A stretch of 64,000 nucleotides of DNA. Origin: Fusobacteriales bacterium (GTDB lineage: Bacteria; Fusobacteriota; Fusobacteriia; Fusobacteriales; Fusobacteriaceae). The stretch covers positions 1 to 64,000 of the forward strand of contig JAICDD010000001.1 in NCBI GenBank assembly GCA_020063625.1, read 5' to 3'. This document shows, piece after piece, positions 1 to 9,905 of the stretch; position 1 is the first letter of the stretch, and each line of letters begins with the position of its first letter. Position numbers and translations under genes: made by a program. Below the pieces are notes generated by a model. It was not told the DNA's origin and searched no databases. It saw only the letters and a program-made list of their open reading frames with translations.

Positions 1-275
1 CCTGCTGATACTCCGTTTACTTCTAATATAATTATTCTCATATTATCATCATATGTTTGACTTGACATATTAAATCTATATTTTAAATCAATAATAGGAA
101 AAACTATCCCTCTTAAGTTTATTACTCCTTTAATATAATCTTTAGATCTTGCTACTCTTGTCATTTTTGTTTTCTTTATTATCTCTTGGACATTTTCTAT
201 TTCAAGTGCATATTCTTCATCATTTAATTTAAAACCTATTATTTGTAATGTCTCATTTTTATTATTTTCTGACAT
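1..275 (-). CDS. cheW: Chemotaxis coupling protein CheW (partial, C-terminus off window)
   Basis: CheW is the cytoplasmic adaptor that joins chemoreceptors to the histidine kinase CheA. About 91 N-terminal residues are visible and the gene runs off the left edge. The segment reads as a CheW beta-barrel start: an ETLQIIGFKLNDEEYALEI strand pair, then VQEIIK, then the conserved IKGVINLRGIVFPIIDL stretch. It follows cheA by 24 bases, with a GGGAGGAGAA ribosome site just before the ATG. It is the last visible member of the flagellar/chemotaxis operon. In Bacillus-like operons cheC, cheD and sigD follow cheW, so those may lie beyond base 1 (inference). Confidence 0.93.
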   Translation of the reverse strand, partial: MSENNKNETLQIIGFKLNDEEYALEIENVQEIIKKTKMTRVARSKDYIKGVINLRGIVFPIIDLKYRFNMSSQTYDDNMRIIILEVNGVSA

Positions 276-299
276 AATTCTCCTCCCTAGAAAATTTTA

Positions 300-2348
300 T
301 TAAACTAAAGTTAATACATCCAATATAAGTGCAACTTCTCCATTTCCTAGTACTGTTGCTCCTGTAATACCTTTAGTTCCTTGGAACATTTTTCCAAGAG
401 ATTTTATTACTATCTCTTGTTGCCCAATAAGTACATCAACTATAAATCCTATTTTTTTATTTCCTGCTTTTACTATAACTACAGTATTTCTATCTTCTAT
501 CTCTGGTTTTTCTGTTTCTACTTCTAATATACTTGAAAGATTTAAAATAGGTACAATTTCACCTCTTAAAAGTATAACTTTCTCATTTTGCACAGTTCTA
601 ATATCTTTTTTTGCAATATCAATTGTTTCAACTATATTTGCAAGTGGTATTGCATAAACTTCTTCTTCTAATTTTATCATTAATGCTTCTATAATTGCAA
701 GTGTTAAAGGTAATTTTATCCTTGTTTCTGTTCCTTTATCTACCTCAGAAGTCATTTCAATACTTCCACTTAAAGCTTCTATTTTAGTTTTTACAACATC
801 CATTCCTACTCCACGACCAGATAAATCTGTAATTTCCGAAGCTGTAGAAAATCCTGGAGCAAAAATTAAATTTAATTTTTCTTCATGAGATAATTTTTCA
901 GCTTCTTCTTGTGTGATAATTCCTTTTTCTATTGCTTTATTAGCAAGTACTTCTGTATCCATTCCTTTACCATCATCTTTGATAGTAATTACTACTGAGT
1001 TTCCTTCATGTTCAGCTTTTAATAAAATAGTTCCTGTTCTTGGTTTTCCTTTACTTTCTCTCTTATCAGGAAGCTCTACTCCGTGGTCTACTGAGTTTCT
1101 AATAAGATGTACTAATGGATCTCCTATTTCATCAATAACAGTTCTATCTAATTCTGTTTCTTTTCCTTCTATAATTAAATCTATATCTTTTCCTAAATCT
1201 TTTGAGAGGTCTCTAACCATTCTTGGGAATCTGTTAAATACTGTTTCTATAGGTACCATTCTTACTTTTGTTACAACTGCTTGTATATCAGAAGTTACTC
1301 TATCTACATGCGATAATGTTTCTGATAAATCTTGAAGATTATATTCTAATCCTAATTGTGCAAGTCTAGTTTTATTAATAACTAATTCTCCTACTAAATT
1401 CATTAAAAGATCTAATTTTTCTGTATCTACTCTTACAGTTGTAGTTGTTTTTCTAGCAGAAGTTATTGCTTTTTTAGCTTTATCTTGTTTTTGGTCTGTC
1501 ACTTTTTTTACAGATTTAATTTCTGTTTCTTCTACTTTTTCTACTGCATTAATCTCTATGTTAGAAACTAATACATTATTTACTTCACTTACTTCTAAAA
1601 TTGTATTTTTTATTTCATCTGCATTTTTCTTTGATAAAAATGCTACTAAGAAACTATTATCAAATTTTTCTTCTTCTAATTCTTGTACACTAGGAATAGA
1701 TTTAATTACCTCTCCTATTTCTTCTAAATTTCTAAAAACCATATATGTTCTAGCTGCTTTTAATAGACAACCTTCATCTAATATTACTTTTATTAAATAC
1801 GGTGTCATCTCTTTTCCTTTTCCTGCAGCTAATATTTCTTTTTCATATTCATTAAATTCTACTTCATCTTTTACTTCTTTTTTTTCAGCATCTACTTTTT
1901 CTTCTTTTTTTTCTTCTGTTTTCACTTCTTTTTTTTCTGATTTAGGGGCTTGTTTTGAAGATTTACCTGCTCCTTTAACCATTTCATCTAGTTTACTCAT
2001 TAAATCTGATACTTCTGTTGTCTCTTGGCCAGTTTCAATTACTTCATCAACTAATAAATTTAAAGTATCTAAACACTCAAACAAAGTATCTACTGTTGTT
2101 CCATCAGCTACAGAAACACCATTTCTTATGTTATCTAATACATTTTCCATATGATGTGTAAGCTCTGCTATTCTATTAAAACCCATTGTCGCAGACATAC
2201 CTTTTAATGTGTGTGCTGCTCTAAAAATCTCATTTACTATTTTTATATCTTCTGTGTCTTGTTCAAATTGTAATAATGAATCATTCATAAGTTGTAAATG
2301 TTCTTTTGATTCGTCAATAAAAACTGACATATATTGTGACATGCTCAT
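300..2348 (-). CDS. cheA: Chemotaxis histidine kinase CheA
   Basis: CheA autophosphorylates in response to receptors and passes phosphate to CheY and CheB. The 682-residue protein has all five regions. The P1 Hpt domain carries the phospho-accepting His46 in AAHTLKGMSATMG. A charged Lys/Glu-rich linker spans about 125-165, followed by a P2-like region to about 275. The P3 dimerisation helices occupy about 305-370. The ATPase has the N box HLIRNSVDHG (about 414-423) and the DDGKGMD and GRGVGMD motifs. The P5 CheW-like domain covers roughly 545-682. It sits between cheB and cheW, 18 bases after cheB, with a GGGGGAA ribosome site. No key residue is missing. Confidence 0.97.
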   Translation of the reverse strand: MSMSQYMSVFIDESKEHLQLMNDSLLQFEQDTEDIKIVNEIFRAAHTLKGMSATMGFNRIAELTHHMENVLDNIRNGVSVADGTTVDTLFECLDTLNLLVDEVIETGQETTEVSDLMSKLDEMVKGAGKSSKQAPKSEKKEVKTEEKKEEKVDAEKKEVKDEVEFNEYEKEILAAGKGKEMTPYLIKVILDEGCLLKAARTYMVFRNLEEIGEVIKSIPSVQELEEEKFDNSFLVAFLSKKNADEIKNTILEVSEVNNVLVSNIEINAVEKVEETEIKSVKKVTDQKQDKAKKAITSARKTTTTVRVDTEKLDLLMNLVGELVINKTRLAQLGLEYNLQDLSETLSHVDRVTSDIQAVVTKVRMVPIETVFNRFPRMVRDLSKDLGKDIDLIIEGKETELDRTVIDEIGDPLVHLIRNSVDHGVELPDKRESKGKPRTGTILLKAEHEGNSVVITIKDDGKGMDTEVLANKAIEKGIITQEEAEKLSHEEKLNLIFAPGFSTASEITDLSGRGVGMDVVKTKIEALSGSIEMTSEVDKGTETRIKLPLTLAIIEALMIKLEEEVYAIPLANIVETIDIAKKDIRTVQNEKVILLRGEIVPILNLSSILEVETEKPEIEDRNTVVIVKAGNKKIGFIVDVLIGQQEIVIKSLGKMFQGTKGITGATVLGNGEVALILDVLTLV

Positions 2349-2366
2349 AAAATATTCCCCCTATTA

Positions 2367-3446
2367 CTATTTAATATGTTTTAAAATATATTCAGGTATT
2401 TTTTCTAAATCAGCGACGTATTCAACGCCTCCTAGTTCATCAGCCACTCTAGGCATTCCATATACTACACAGGTTTCTTTACTTTGTCCTATAGTAATAC
2501 CTCCTAGTTCTCTAATTTTTTTAATACCTTCTGCTCCATCTTTACCCATTCCAGTCATAATTACAGCAATTAAACTTTTCATATCATAATTTTTTATTAA
2601 TGAGTTATACATTACATCAACTGAAGGTCTATGCCCTTGGCTTGGTGGATCTAAGTTTAATTTTATTGTTTCTTTATCTTCTGATAAAACCATATGATGG
2701 CTTCCAGGAGCAATATATGCTACTCCTCTTTCAATTTTATCTCCATCTTGAGCTTCTCTAACTTCAATATTTGACAACTCATTCAGTCTATCAGCTAAAG
2801 ATTTTGTAAACTTAGGTGGCATATGTTGAACTATTAATATTCCAGCATCAATATCTCCAGGAATTTTAGGTATAATTGTTTGAAGTGCTTTTGGCCCTCC
2901 CGTTGATATCCCTATACTTACTATTTTTGAAGGTTTTTTATGCCCTTGTAATTCTGTTTTTGCTTTTTTCTTTAGTATACTTGAAAAACTAAATTTATTA
3001 CTAGTTTCTTTAGTGATTTTTGGTTTATTCACTTTTAATAAATTAATATTAGCTTTTTTTGCTTCTTTTACCATTTCAATAAGTTCATCAGAAACTTTTT
3101 CTATATTTAATGATACACTCTTTCCATCTGGTTTAGATAAAAAATCAAACGCTCCATTTTCAAGTGCTTCTATTGTTTCTTTTGCTCCTTCTGTAGTCAA
3201 ACTACTTAGCATTATTACTTTTGTTGGTTTTGTATTCATAATTTCTTTTAACGCTTCTAATCCATTCATAATTGGCATTTCTACGTCTAATGTAATAACA
3301 TCTGGACTTAATTTTAAATTCATTTCAACTGCTTCTTTTCCGTTTTTAGCACTACCTACTACCACTATCTCTTCATCTTCTTCTAAAATTTTAGTTATAA
3401 TTTTTCTCATAAACAGAGAGTCGTCTACTACTAATACTTTTATCAT
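2367..3446 (-). CDS. cheB: Chemotaxis response regulator / receptor methylesterase CheB
   Basis: CheB removes methyl groups from (or deamidates) chemoreceptors for adaptation and is activated by CheA phosphorylation. Residues 1-120 form a receiver domain with acidic D8/D9, phospho-acceptor D54 in ITLDVEMP, and a conserved Lys in FLSKPDG. A variable linker follows. The C-terminal half is the esterase, with the catalytic Ser in GISTGGPKAL, the His in VQHMPP and the Asp in MTGMGKDGAEG. The 359-residue length is normal. It lies 6 bases after flhG and before cheA, as in Bacillus-type fla/che operons. Confidence 0.96.
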   Translation of the reverse strand: MIKVLVVDDSLFMRKIITKILEEDEEIVVVGSAKNGKEAVEMNLKLSPDVITLDVEMPIMNGLEALKEIMNTKPTKVIMLSSLTTEGAKETIEALENGAFDFLSKPDGKSVSLNIEKVSDELIEMVKEAKKANINLLKVNKPKITKETSNKFSFSSILKKKAKTELQGHKKPSKIVSIGISTGGPKALQTIIPKIPGDIDAGILIVQHMPPKFTKSLADRLNELSNIEVREAQDGDKIERGVAYIAPGSHHMVLSEDKETIKLNLDPPSQGHRPSVDVMYNSLIKNYDMKSLIAVIMTGMGKDGAEGIKKIRELGGITIGQSKETCVVYGMPRVADELGGVEYVADLEKIPEYILKHIK

Positions 3447-3452
3447 TATTCA

Positions 3453-4334
3453 TCACCCACTCGAACTTTTAAACCATTTTCTAAATTTATCAATTAATGT
3501 CTCCTCTTTCCCAACAATTTTACTATCTGTAATCTTAGACAATATATTTTTTACACAATTACTTGCTTTTGAATCAGGGTAATATATTGTAAAAGGTGTC
3601 TTTTTATATATTGTCTTTCTTACTGATACATCTTCAAAAATATATCCAATATCTTTTATATCAACTTTTAAAAACCTCTTTGTTGTATTAATAAGAACCT
3701 TTGAAGCTTGTATATATTCATTTTCACTTTTAACTCTATTAATAATTAATCCTACTTTTTCTAAATTTCCATTTTCTTTTAAAATTTTTATTATACTATA
3801 TGCATCTGTCAATGAAGTTGGTTCTGATGTAGTAATTACTAGTATTTCATCTGCTATTTCTAAAAAAGCTGTAACATTTTTAGAAATACCTGCACCTGTA
3901 TCTATAATTATTATATCATAAATTTCATCTAATTTTTGAATTTTTATTAAAATTTCTTCTCTTTCTATATCTGTTAATTCTGCTAATTCTAAAAATCCAT
4001 TACCTCCAGATATAAAATCTATTTTAAATGGTCCTTTTATGATTACCTCTTCTATCTTTTTTTTGTTTTTTATAATATCATTTAATGTATATGATGGCGT
4101 AACTCCTAACATTATTTCTACATTTGATAATCCTAAATCAGCATCTATAACTAATATTTTCTTCCCACTTTTAGCCAAAAGAGCTGCTAAATTAACACTT
4201 AGGCTTGTTTTCCCTACTCCACCTTTTCCTGAAGTAACAGCCAATATTTTTGCATGTTTAAAGCTTTTTTTATTTATATTCATATCCTTTTCTTTAACTA
4301 TTCTTCTTAAATTAGCTGCTTGATCTATTGACAT
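3453..4334 (-). CDS. flhG: MinD-like ATPase FlhG (YlxH/FleN), flagellar number and placement
   Basis: FlhG is a MinD/ParA-type ATPase that works with FlhF to set the number and position of flagella. The 293-residue protein opens with DQAANLRR, the conserved FlhG N-terminus that stimulates FlhF GTPase. A deviant Walker A, TSGKGGVGKTSLSVNLA, follows at about 34-50, and then the IDADLGLSNV switch motif and the IIIDTGAGI Walker B-like strand. A C-terminal amphipathic segment (IDKFRKWFKS) could bind membrane. The gene starts 1 base after the flhF stop, which suggests translational coupling. Confidence 0.93.
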   Translation of the reverse strand: MSIDQAANLRRIVKEKDMNINKKSFKHAKILAVTSGKGGVGKTSLSVNLAALLAKSGKKILVIDADLGLSNVEIMLGVTPSYTLNDIIKNKKKIEEVIIKGPFKIDFISGGNGFLELAELTDIEREEILIKIQKLDEIYDIIIIDTGAGISKNVTAFLEIADEILVITTSEPTSLTDAYSIIKILKENGNLEKVGLIINRVKSENEYIQASKVLINTTKRFLKVDIKDIGYIFEDVSVRKTIYKKTPFTIYYPDSKASNCVKNILSKITDSKIVGKEETLIDKFRKWFKSSSG

Positions 4335-4335
4335 T

Positions 4336-5661
4336 TTAACTTATCCCCTCAATAAATATTTCTTTTAATTTCTCTTTAGTTGCTATTTCTATATCATCTG
4401 GTACTGTTTGCCCAGTAGTTATAAATGATATCGGTATATTATATTTTTTCATTATTGTTAATATTGAACCTACACTACTTGTTTCATCAATTTTTGTAAA
4501 AATTATACTTGAAAAACCAATATATTTAAATTTTTCTATAGTTTCATATAATACTTTTAATTTTGATGTTGCACTCATTACAAGTACTACCTCTATTTCA
4601 CTTCCTATACTTTCAACATATTCTTTAAGCTCTTCCATTTGCTCTCTGTTTTTAGGACTTCTACCTGCAGTATCCATAAGAACTATATCTTTATCTTTAA
4701 ACTTTTCAACTGCTTTTATTAAATCTTCTGGTCTTTTTACAACCTCTACTGGAACTCTCATTATATTTGCATAGGCTTTTATTTGACTAACAGCTTCTAA
4801 TCTATAAGTATCTGCTGTAATAAAAGCTACCTCTTTTTCATTCCGCCAATTATTTGCTACAATTTTAGCACAAGATGTTGTTTTCCCCACTCCTGTTGGT
4901 CCTACTAACATTAAAAATTTTTTATCTAATACATTTTCTGAAGTTTTTATATGCTGTAAAAAATATTCTCCCAATCCTTCTTTATAATTTTTTTTAGAAT
5001 AACCTTTTTCTGTAAAAAAATCATTTATTTCTAATGCAATATCTTTAGGTATGTCGTTTTCTCTTAATTTTTCAATAAATTCCTCTGATTCATTATCAAA
5101 ATTATTAACATCTTTTTTCTCATTTTTTAATTCTCTTGATAATTCTCTTTGAATCTCTTTTTTTATATCTTCAATATCAGCTTCTTCTATTTTTTCAATG
5201 TTTTCAACAAATGTAAAACTTTTTGATACTTCATCGTTTTTTAGAGCTTCACTTAACGGTTTAAATTCTTTTACTTCTTTTATTGAAATTTCCTCTTTAA
5301 TTTTATCAATACTCTTAAAATTTTCTTTTTTAAAAGGTGAATAAATTCCTGGATTTTTATTTTCTACGTTAGCTTCAATTGTTTTTTTTGCAGCATCTTT
5401 TAATGCTTGTAACAACTCTGTGTTATTTCCTGATTTAATATCTTTATTTTGAATATACCCTTGAGTTTCTTCTAAACCATAAGTTACTTTTATTTTTTTC
5501 TTTCCAAAAAATCCAAATACTCCACCTTGTTTTATCTCTTTTTTATCAATTAAAATTAAATCATTCCCCAATTCTTTTCTTGCTTTTGCATAAGCTATTC
5601 TATATTCATCCTCTATATATGTTTTTACTTTTTTTAATTTTATATTTTTTATGTCTAACAT
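4336..5661 (-). CDS. flhF: Flagellar SRP-type GTPase FlhF
   Basis: FlhF is an SRP-family GTPase that marks the site of flagellar assembly at the membrane. The 441-residue protein has the usual B domain, which is basic and then acidic/charged (about 1-200), an N domain, and a G domain with GPTGVGKTTSCAK (about 250), DTAGRSPKNR and the TKIDET guanine-specificity motif. The start codon overlaps the flhA stop region, and flhG follows by 1 base, so flhA-flhF-flhG is tightly coupled. Length and motifs are intact. Confidence 0.95.
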   Translation of the reverse strand: MLDIKNIKLKKVKTYIEDEYRIAYAKARKELGNDLILIDKKEIKQGGVFGFFGKKKIKVTYGLEETQGYIQNKDIKSGNNTELLQALKDAAKKTIEANVENKNPGIYSPFKKENFKSIDKIKEEISIKEVKEFKPLSEALKNDEVSKSFTFVENIEKIEEADIEDIKKEIQRELSRELKNEKKDVNNFDNESEEFIEKLRENDIPKDIALEINDFFTEKGYSKKNYKEGLGEYFLQHIKTSENVLDKKFLMLVGPTGVGKTTSCAKIVANNWRNEKEVAFITADTYRLEAVSQIKAYANIMRVPVEVVKRPEDLIKAVEKFKDKDIVLMDTAGRSPKNREQMEELKEYVESIGSEIEVVLVMSATSKLKVLYETIEKFKYIGFSSIIFTKIDETSSVGSILTIMKKYNIPISFITTGQTVPDDIEIATKEKLKEIFIEGIS

Positions 5662-7730
5662 TATTCAATGTTCACCATCCCAATTGCTTCAAGTTCAATA
5701 TCTGCTATTATTTCATTATATGAAATTATTGCTATCCCTTTAAAATCCCTCTCAAGTAATCCTCTAAGTGGTTTTCTTATTTCTGGTGCAACTAATATTA
5801 CCGCTGGATATCCTGACATAATACATTTATTATTTTCTTCAGAAACACTTGTTAATAATTTATTATTTGATACTGGATCTAAAGATATATAATTACCTAA
5901 TTCCGTCTCTTGTAAATTATTCTTTAAAAATTCTTCTGTTTCTGGCGATAAAGTTAAAACTCTTAATTTCCCGTCAGGACCTTTAAATTCATTACATATT
6001 TGTCTCGCTAATCCTATTCTTACATATTCAGATAATGTTTCAATATTTTGTGTTAATTTAGAAGCATCTGCCATAGCTTCTAAAATTAAAGGTAAATTTC
6101 TTATTGAAATCCCTTCATTAAGTAAATTTTGTAATACAGTTTGAATTTCTCCTAAGTCAAATTTTTTAGGATATACTTCATCTACAATAACACTATATTC
6201 ATCTTTTATATTATCAATTAACTCTTTTACCCCTTCTCTATCTAAAATATCTGCTGCGTGTCTTTTTATTGTTTCTGTTATATGTGTTGCTAATACTGAA
6301 GTTGGGTCAACTACAGTATATCCTAATAGTTCAGCTTTCTCTCTCTGGTCTTCGCTTATCCAAATAGCAGGTAATTTAAAAGCAGGTTCAACAGTTGGAA
6401 CTCCTACTATCTCTTCTTCAATATTTCCAGGATTCATAGCTAAATAACTTCCTATCATTATGTCTCCAATTGCAACAACTGAAGATTTTATTTTTATGTT
6501 ATATTCATTTGGATTTAGTTGCATATTATCTTTTATTCTCATATACGGAACCATGATTCCTAATTCCATCGCTAATTGTTTTCTTATCATTGTAATTCTT
6601 TCAAGAAGGTCTCCACCTTGCTCTTTGTCTACAATAGGTATTAAACTATATCCTAATTCTAATTCCATAGGATCTACTTTTAATAAACTTTTAACTTCTT
6701 CTATTTGATTTCCTTCAGTATTTGATACATTCTCTATTTCTTCTTCTGTTAATTTTGCTTCTGCTTCTTTTATAGATTTAGTTAATATATATCCCAAGAC
6801 ACCTAAAAATATCGAAAGTGAAAAAAATGATAATTTTGGCATACCAGGTATTATTCCTAGAATGAATAATGCTCCTGATATAAGATACAAAATCTTAGGT
6901 TCTTGGAAAAATTGTTCTATTATATCAGTTCCAAAATCTGATTCTGAAGCACTTCTTGTTACCACCATACCTGTTGCTACTGAAATTAATAAAGCTGGTA
7001 TTTGACTGACTAATCCATCTCCTATAGTTAATATAGTATAAGTAGACGCTGCATCCGCGAGTCCCTCTCCTCTTAATATACCAACTAAAAATCCTCCTAG
7101 TATATTTACAATAGTAATTATTATCCCTGCAATAGCATCCCCTTTGACAAATTTAGATGCCCCGTCCATAGAACCATAAAAATCTGATTCCATTTGAATT
7201 TTTTTTCTTCTTTCTTTAGCTTCTTCTTCTGATATTATTCCTGCATTATAATCTGCATCAATACTCATTTGCTTTCCAGGCATAGCATCTAAAGTAAATC
7301 TAGCTCCTACTTCTGCTACCCTTTCAGAACCTTTTGTTATAACTATAAAATTTATTACTACCAATATTACAAAGACAATAATTCCTATTACATAATTCCC
7401 ACCAACTACAAAATCTCCAAACGTTCTAATTAGTTTTCCATTAAAATTTAATCCTTGTAATAAAATAAGTTTTGTAGATGACATATTTAAAGCTAATCTA
7501 TATAATGTAGTTACTAATAAAACAGATGGAAATACAGAAAAATCAAGAGGTTCTTTTATATACATTGATAATAAAAATATTGTTATTGCTATTGTTATAT
7601 TAAACGCTTGAAAAGTATCTAATAAAAAAGTAGGAATAGGCATAAAAAACATCAATATAACACCTATAAGACCTATTGGTATTAAAGTACTAATTGAAGT
7701 ATTTTTTATTCCTCCATCTAAAACCGCCAT
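5661..7730 (-). CDS. flhA: Flagellar type III export gate protein FlhA
   Basis: FlhA is the large inner-membrane export-gate subunit of the flagellar type III secretion system. The 689-residue protein has a hydrophobic half with about eight membrane segments (to about residue 330). It carries the FHIPEP-family signature RFTLDAMPGKQMSIDAD, and a cytoplasmic C-terminal half that docks chaperone-substrate complexes. Length and organisation are typical. It follows flhB by 16 bases with a weak GGAGAG-type ribosome site. It should act with FliP, FliQ, FliR and FlhB, all just upstream. Confidence 0.97.
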   Translation of the reverse strand: MAVLDGGIKNTSISTLIPIGLIGVILMFFMPIPTFLLDTFQAFNITIAITIFLLSMYIKEPLDFSVFPSVLLVTTLYRLALNMSSTKLILLQGLNFNGKLIRTFGDFVVGGNYVIGIIVFVILVVINFIVITKGSERVAEVGARFTLDAMPGKQMSIDADYNAGIISEEEAKERRKKIQMESDFYGSMDGASKFVKGDAIAGIIITIVNILGGFLVGILRGEGLADAASTYTILTIGDGLVSQIPALLISVATGMVVTRSASESDFGTDIIEQFFQEPKILYLISGALFILGIIPGMPKLSFFSLSIFLGVLGYILTKSIKEAEAKLTEEEIENVSNTEGNQIEEVKSLLKVDPMELELGYSLIPIVDKEQGGDLLERITMIRKQLAMELGIMVPYMRIKDNMQLNPNEYNIKIKSSVVAIGDIMIGSYLAMNPGNIEEEIVGVPTVEPAFKLPAIWISEDQREKAELLGYTVVDPTSVLATHITETIKRHAADILDREGVKELIDNIKDEYSVIVDEVYPKKFDLGEIQTVLQNLLNEGISIRNLPLILEAMADASKLTQNIETLSEYVRIGLARQICNEFKGPDGKLRVLTLSPETEEFLKNNLQETELGNYISLDPVSNNKLLTSVSEENNKCIMSGYPAVILVAPEIRKPLRGLLERDFKGIAIISYNEIIADIELEAIGMVNIE

Positions 7731-7746
7731 ATTTCTCTCCTTAAAA

Positions 7747-8833
7747 TTACTCTAATATAACCGCAAGAATCTCAGCTACAGCTTGATAATATTCTTCTGG
7801 TATTTCCTGATTTACTTCAACAATAGGATACATTGCCCTTGCTAAAGGTTTATTTTCAATTAGTGGTACATTATGTTCTTTTGCTATTTCTCTTATTCTA
7901 AGTGCCATAAAATCTATTCCTTTAGCTACTACTTCTGGCGCCCCCATTCCTCTTTCATATTTTAATGCAATTGAAATATGAGTTGGATTTGTTATAATCA
8001 CTGTTGCTTCTGGAACTTTTTCTATCATTTTTTTATTTAGTAAATCTTTTTGCATTTGTCTTAATTTTGATTTAATTTGTGGATCCCCTTCAGTTTGTTT
8101 AAATTCATCCTTTACTTCTTGCTTAGTCATTTTTAAACTTTTTTCAAATTCCCATTTTTGATACATATAATCTATCATTGCAACTATTAATAAAGCTACT
8201 GTAATTTTTATTACAACCGAAAAACACAAATTTAACATTAAAATAAAATCATTTTCTATACTGAAAAAAGGTGTGTTTAAACTTTCGTTTAATTTATTTT
8301 TTATTTCATAATAAGCATAAAAACCTATTAAAATTAATTTTATAATTGTTTTAGTTAATTCAACTAACTTTTTCATTGAAAATAGTTGTTTTAATCCATT
8401 TAAAGGATTTATTTTATTTAAATCTAATTTTAATGTTTCTGTTGTAAAAATAAATCCTACTTGAATATAATTTATTACAAGCCCTATTATTAGCACACTC
8501 ATTAAAATAGGAAATACTGTTATAAAAAATAATTCCGTAAATTCTGCCATTATTTCTAAAATTTTTTCTTGAGTCAGTTCTTTAAAAGTTAAATTACTTA
8601 ATTGTTTTGCAACATAATTATTTATATTAACTAAAAAAAAAACTATTTGAAAATCTTAACACTAGTATTCCTACTAATAGTGTTGCTATTTGTCCTAAAT
8701 CTTGACTTTTAGCTACTTGTCCTTTTTTTCTAGCCTCTTGTCGCCTTTTAGGCGTTGCTTCTTCTGTTTTATCTCCTCCACTATCTGCAAATAGTTGAAG
8801 ATTAATTGTTACTTTTAATAATTTATCATTCAT
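7747..8833 (-). pseudogene. flhB: Flagellar export apparatus switch protein FlhB, split by frameshift in a T10 tract
   Basis: FlhB controls the switch from rod/hook to filament export. The N-terminal piece (8627-8833, from ATG 8833) has the conserved GGDKTEEATPKRRQEARKKG start and the first membrane helix. It then runs through ten T residues (coding strand; positions 8633-8642) into an immediate stop. The remainder (from the frame around 8632 to 7747) holds the other membrane helices, the NPTH autocleavage motif (VIITNPTHISIALKY) and the cytoplasmic domain. Removing one T would join the pieces in frame as SNSFFLVNINNYVAKQ, giving a normal FlhB of about 360 residues. The cause may be a real lesion, phase variation, slippage or a sequencing error. 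Confidence 0.88.
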
Positions 8834-8844
8834 ATAAATCACAT

Positions 8845-9627
8845 CTAACTATTTAATGATATTTTAATAAGTTCTCCTAAATGTAAATACATTTTTTCAA
8901 AAACACTATTAAAATATAAAATAAAAATTGGTATAAATTTAACTAATAATATTAACCCAATAATAATCTTTAATGGCATCCCTATAAAAAAAACATTCAT
9001 TTGTGGTGCTATTCTTGACATAACACCTAATACTATATCAATTGCTAATAATATCATTAGAATAGGTATTGCCACTTGAATAGACAATGTAAAATAATAT
9101 ATAAAAAGCTTAGTTAAAAATTCTGTTATCCCATTAATATTATAATTTAAACTACCAATTGGGTATTTATAAAATGTATCTGCTAACAAAAATAAAACTT
9201 TTCTATGCACTCCATAAATAAAAAAAAGACCCATCAAAACCAAATACTTTATTTGTCCTAAAACAGGTATCTGAAATTGAGAAATAGGGTCAAAAACACT
9301 TGCCATTACTAATCCCATATTTACACTATATATTTGTGATGCTGTTTGAACAATAGAAAACACTAATAATATAACGTATCCTAAAATAGCTCCTAACAAC
9401 ATTTCTTTTATTAAAAACGATATAAGATTTGAAAAATTTATATTATAAAACTTTGATTCTTGTATTACTAATGAATTGTATAATAATATAGAAATAAATG
9501 CAGATATACCTATTTTTACTTTTTGTGTAATTGCATTATGACTAAATACTGGTGCAACAATAAATATTCCTGCTATTCTAGAAAAAATCAAAAGAAATAT
9601 TATAACTTTTATATAAAAATTTTCCAT
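8845..9627 (-). CDS. fliR: Flagellar export protein FliR
   Basis: FliR is an inner-membrane component of the flagellar type III export gate, part of the FliP5-FliQ4-FliR1 complex. The 260-residue protein has about six hydrophobic segments. It shows typical FliR stretches such as ISRIAGIFIVAPVFS-like residues near the N-terminus, and the central GLVMASVFDPISQFQIPVLGQ. It lies 2 bases after fliQ and 11 bases before the flhB start. Length matches the family. Confidence 0.94.
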   Translation of the reverse strand: MENFYIKVIIFLLIFSRIAGIFIVAPVFSHNAITQKVKIGISAFISILLYNSLVIQESKFYNINFSNLISFLIKEMLLGAILGYVILLVFSIVQTASQIYSVNMGLVMASVFDPISQFQIPVLGQIKYLVLMGLFFIYGVHRKVLFLLADTFYKYPIGSLNYNINGITEFLTKLFIYYFTLSIQVAIPILMILLAIDIVLGVMSRIAPQMNVFFIGMPLKIIIGLILLVKFIPIFILYFNSVFEKMYLHLGELIKISLNS

Positions 9628-9629
9628 TT

Positions 9630-9896
9630 TTATCCCAACCTAGATATCATTTTTATTAGTTCTTTAGTGTATTCTATCAGAGTTACAAGCATCCATTGTC
9701 CCAATACAAATACCACAATGAATATTGAAATAATCTTGGGTATAAAACTAAGTGTCATTTCTTGAATTTGAGTAGTTGCTTGAAATATCCCTACAAGCAA
9801 TCCTACTACCAATCCTACAATTAGTATAGGTAAACTTATTTTTAAAATTATCATTAGAGCACTTGTTATAAGCTCCATTATCATTTCTTCTGTCAT
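9630..9896 (-). CDS. fliQ: Flagellar export protein FliQ
   Basis: FliQ is a small two-helix inner-membrane subunit of the export gate. The 88-residue protein has two hydrophobic hairpin helices. It carries the family signature GLVVGLLVGIFQATTQIQEM, with FIPKI following. It is placed between fliP (9-base gap) and fliR (2-base gap), exactly as in other flagellar operons. Confidence 0.95.
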   Translation of the reverse strand: MTEEMIMELITSALMIILKISLPILIVGLVVGLLVGIFQATTQIQEMTLSFIPKIISIFIVVFVLGQWMLVTLIEYTKELIKMISRLG

Positions 9897-9905
9897 TATG
9901 TTCTC

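Noticed and set aside
913-2154. Plus-strand open frames opposite cheA
   Set aside because: They lack ribosome sites and lie fully antisense to a strongly conserved gene; AT-rich codon bias explains them.
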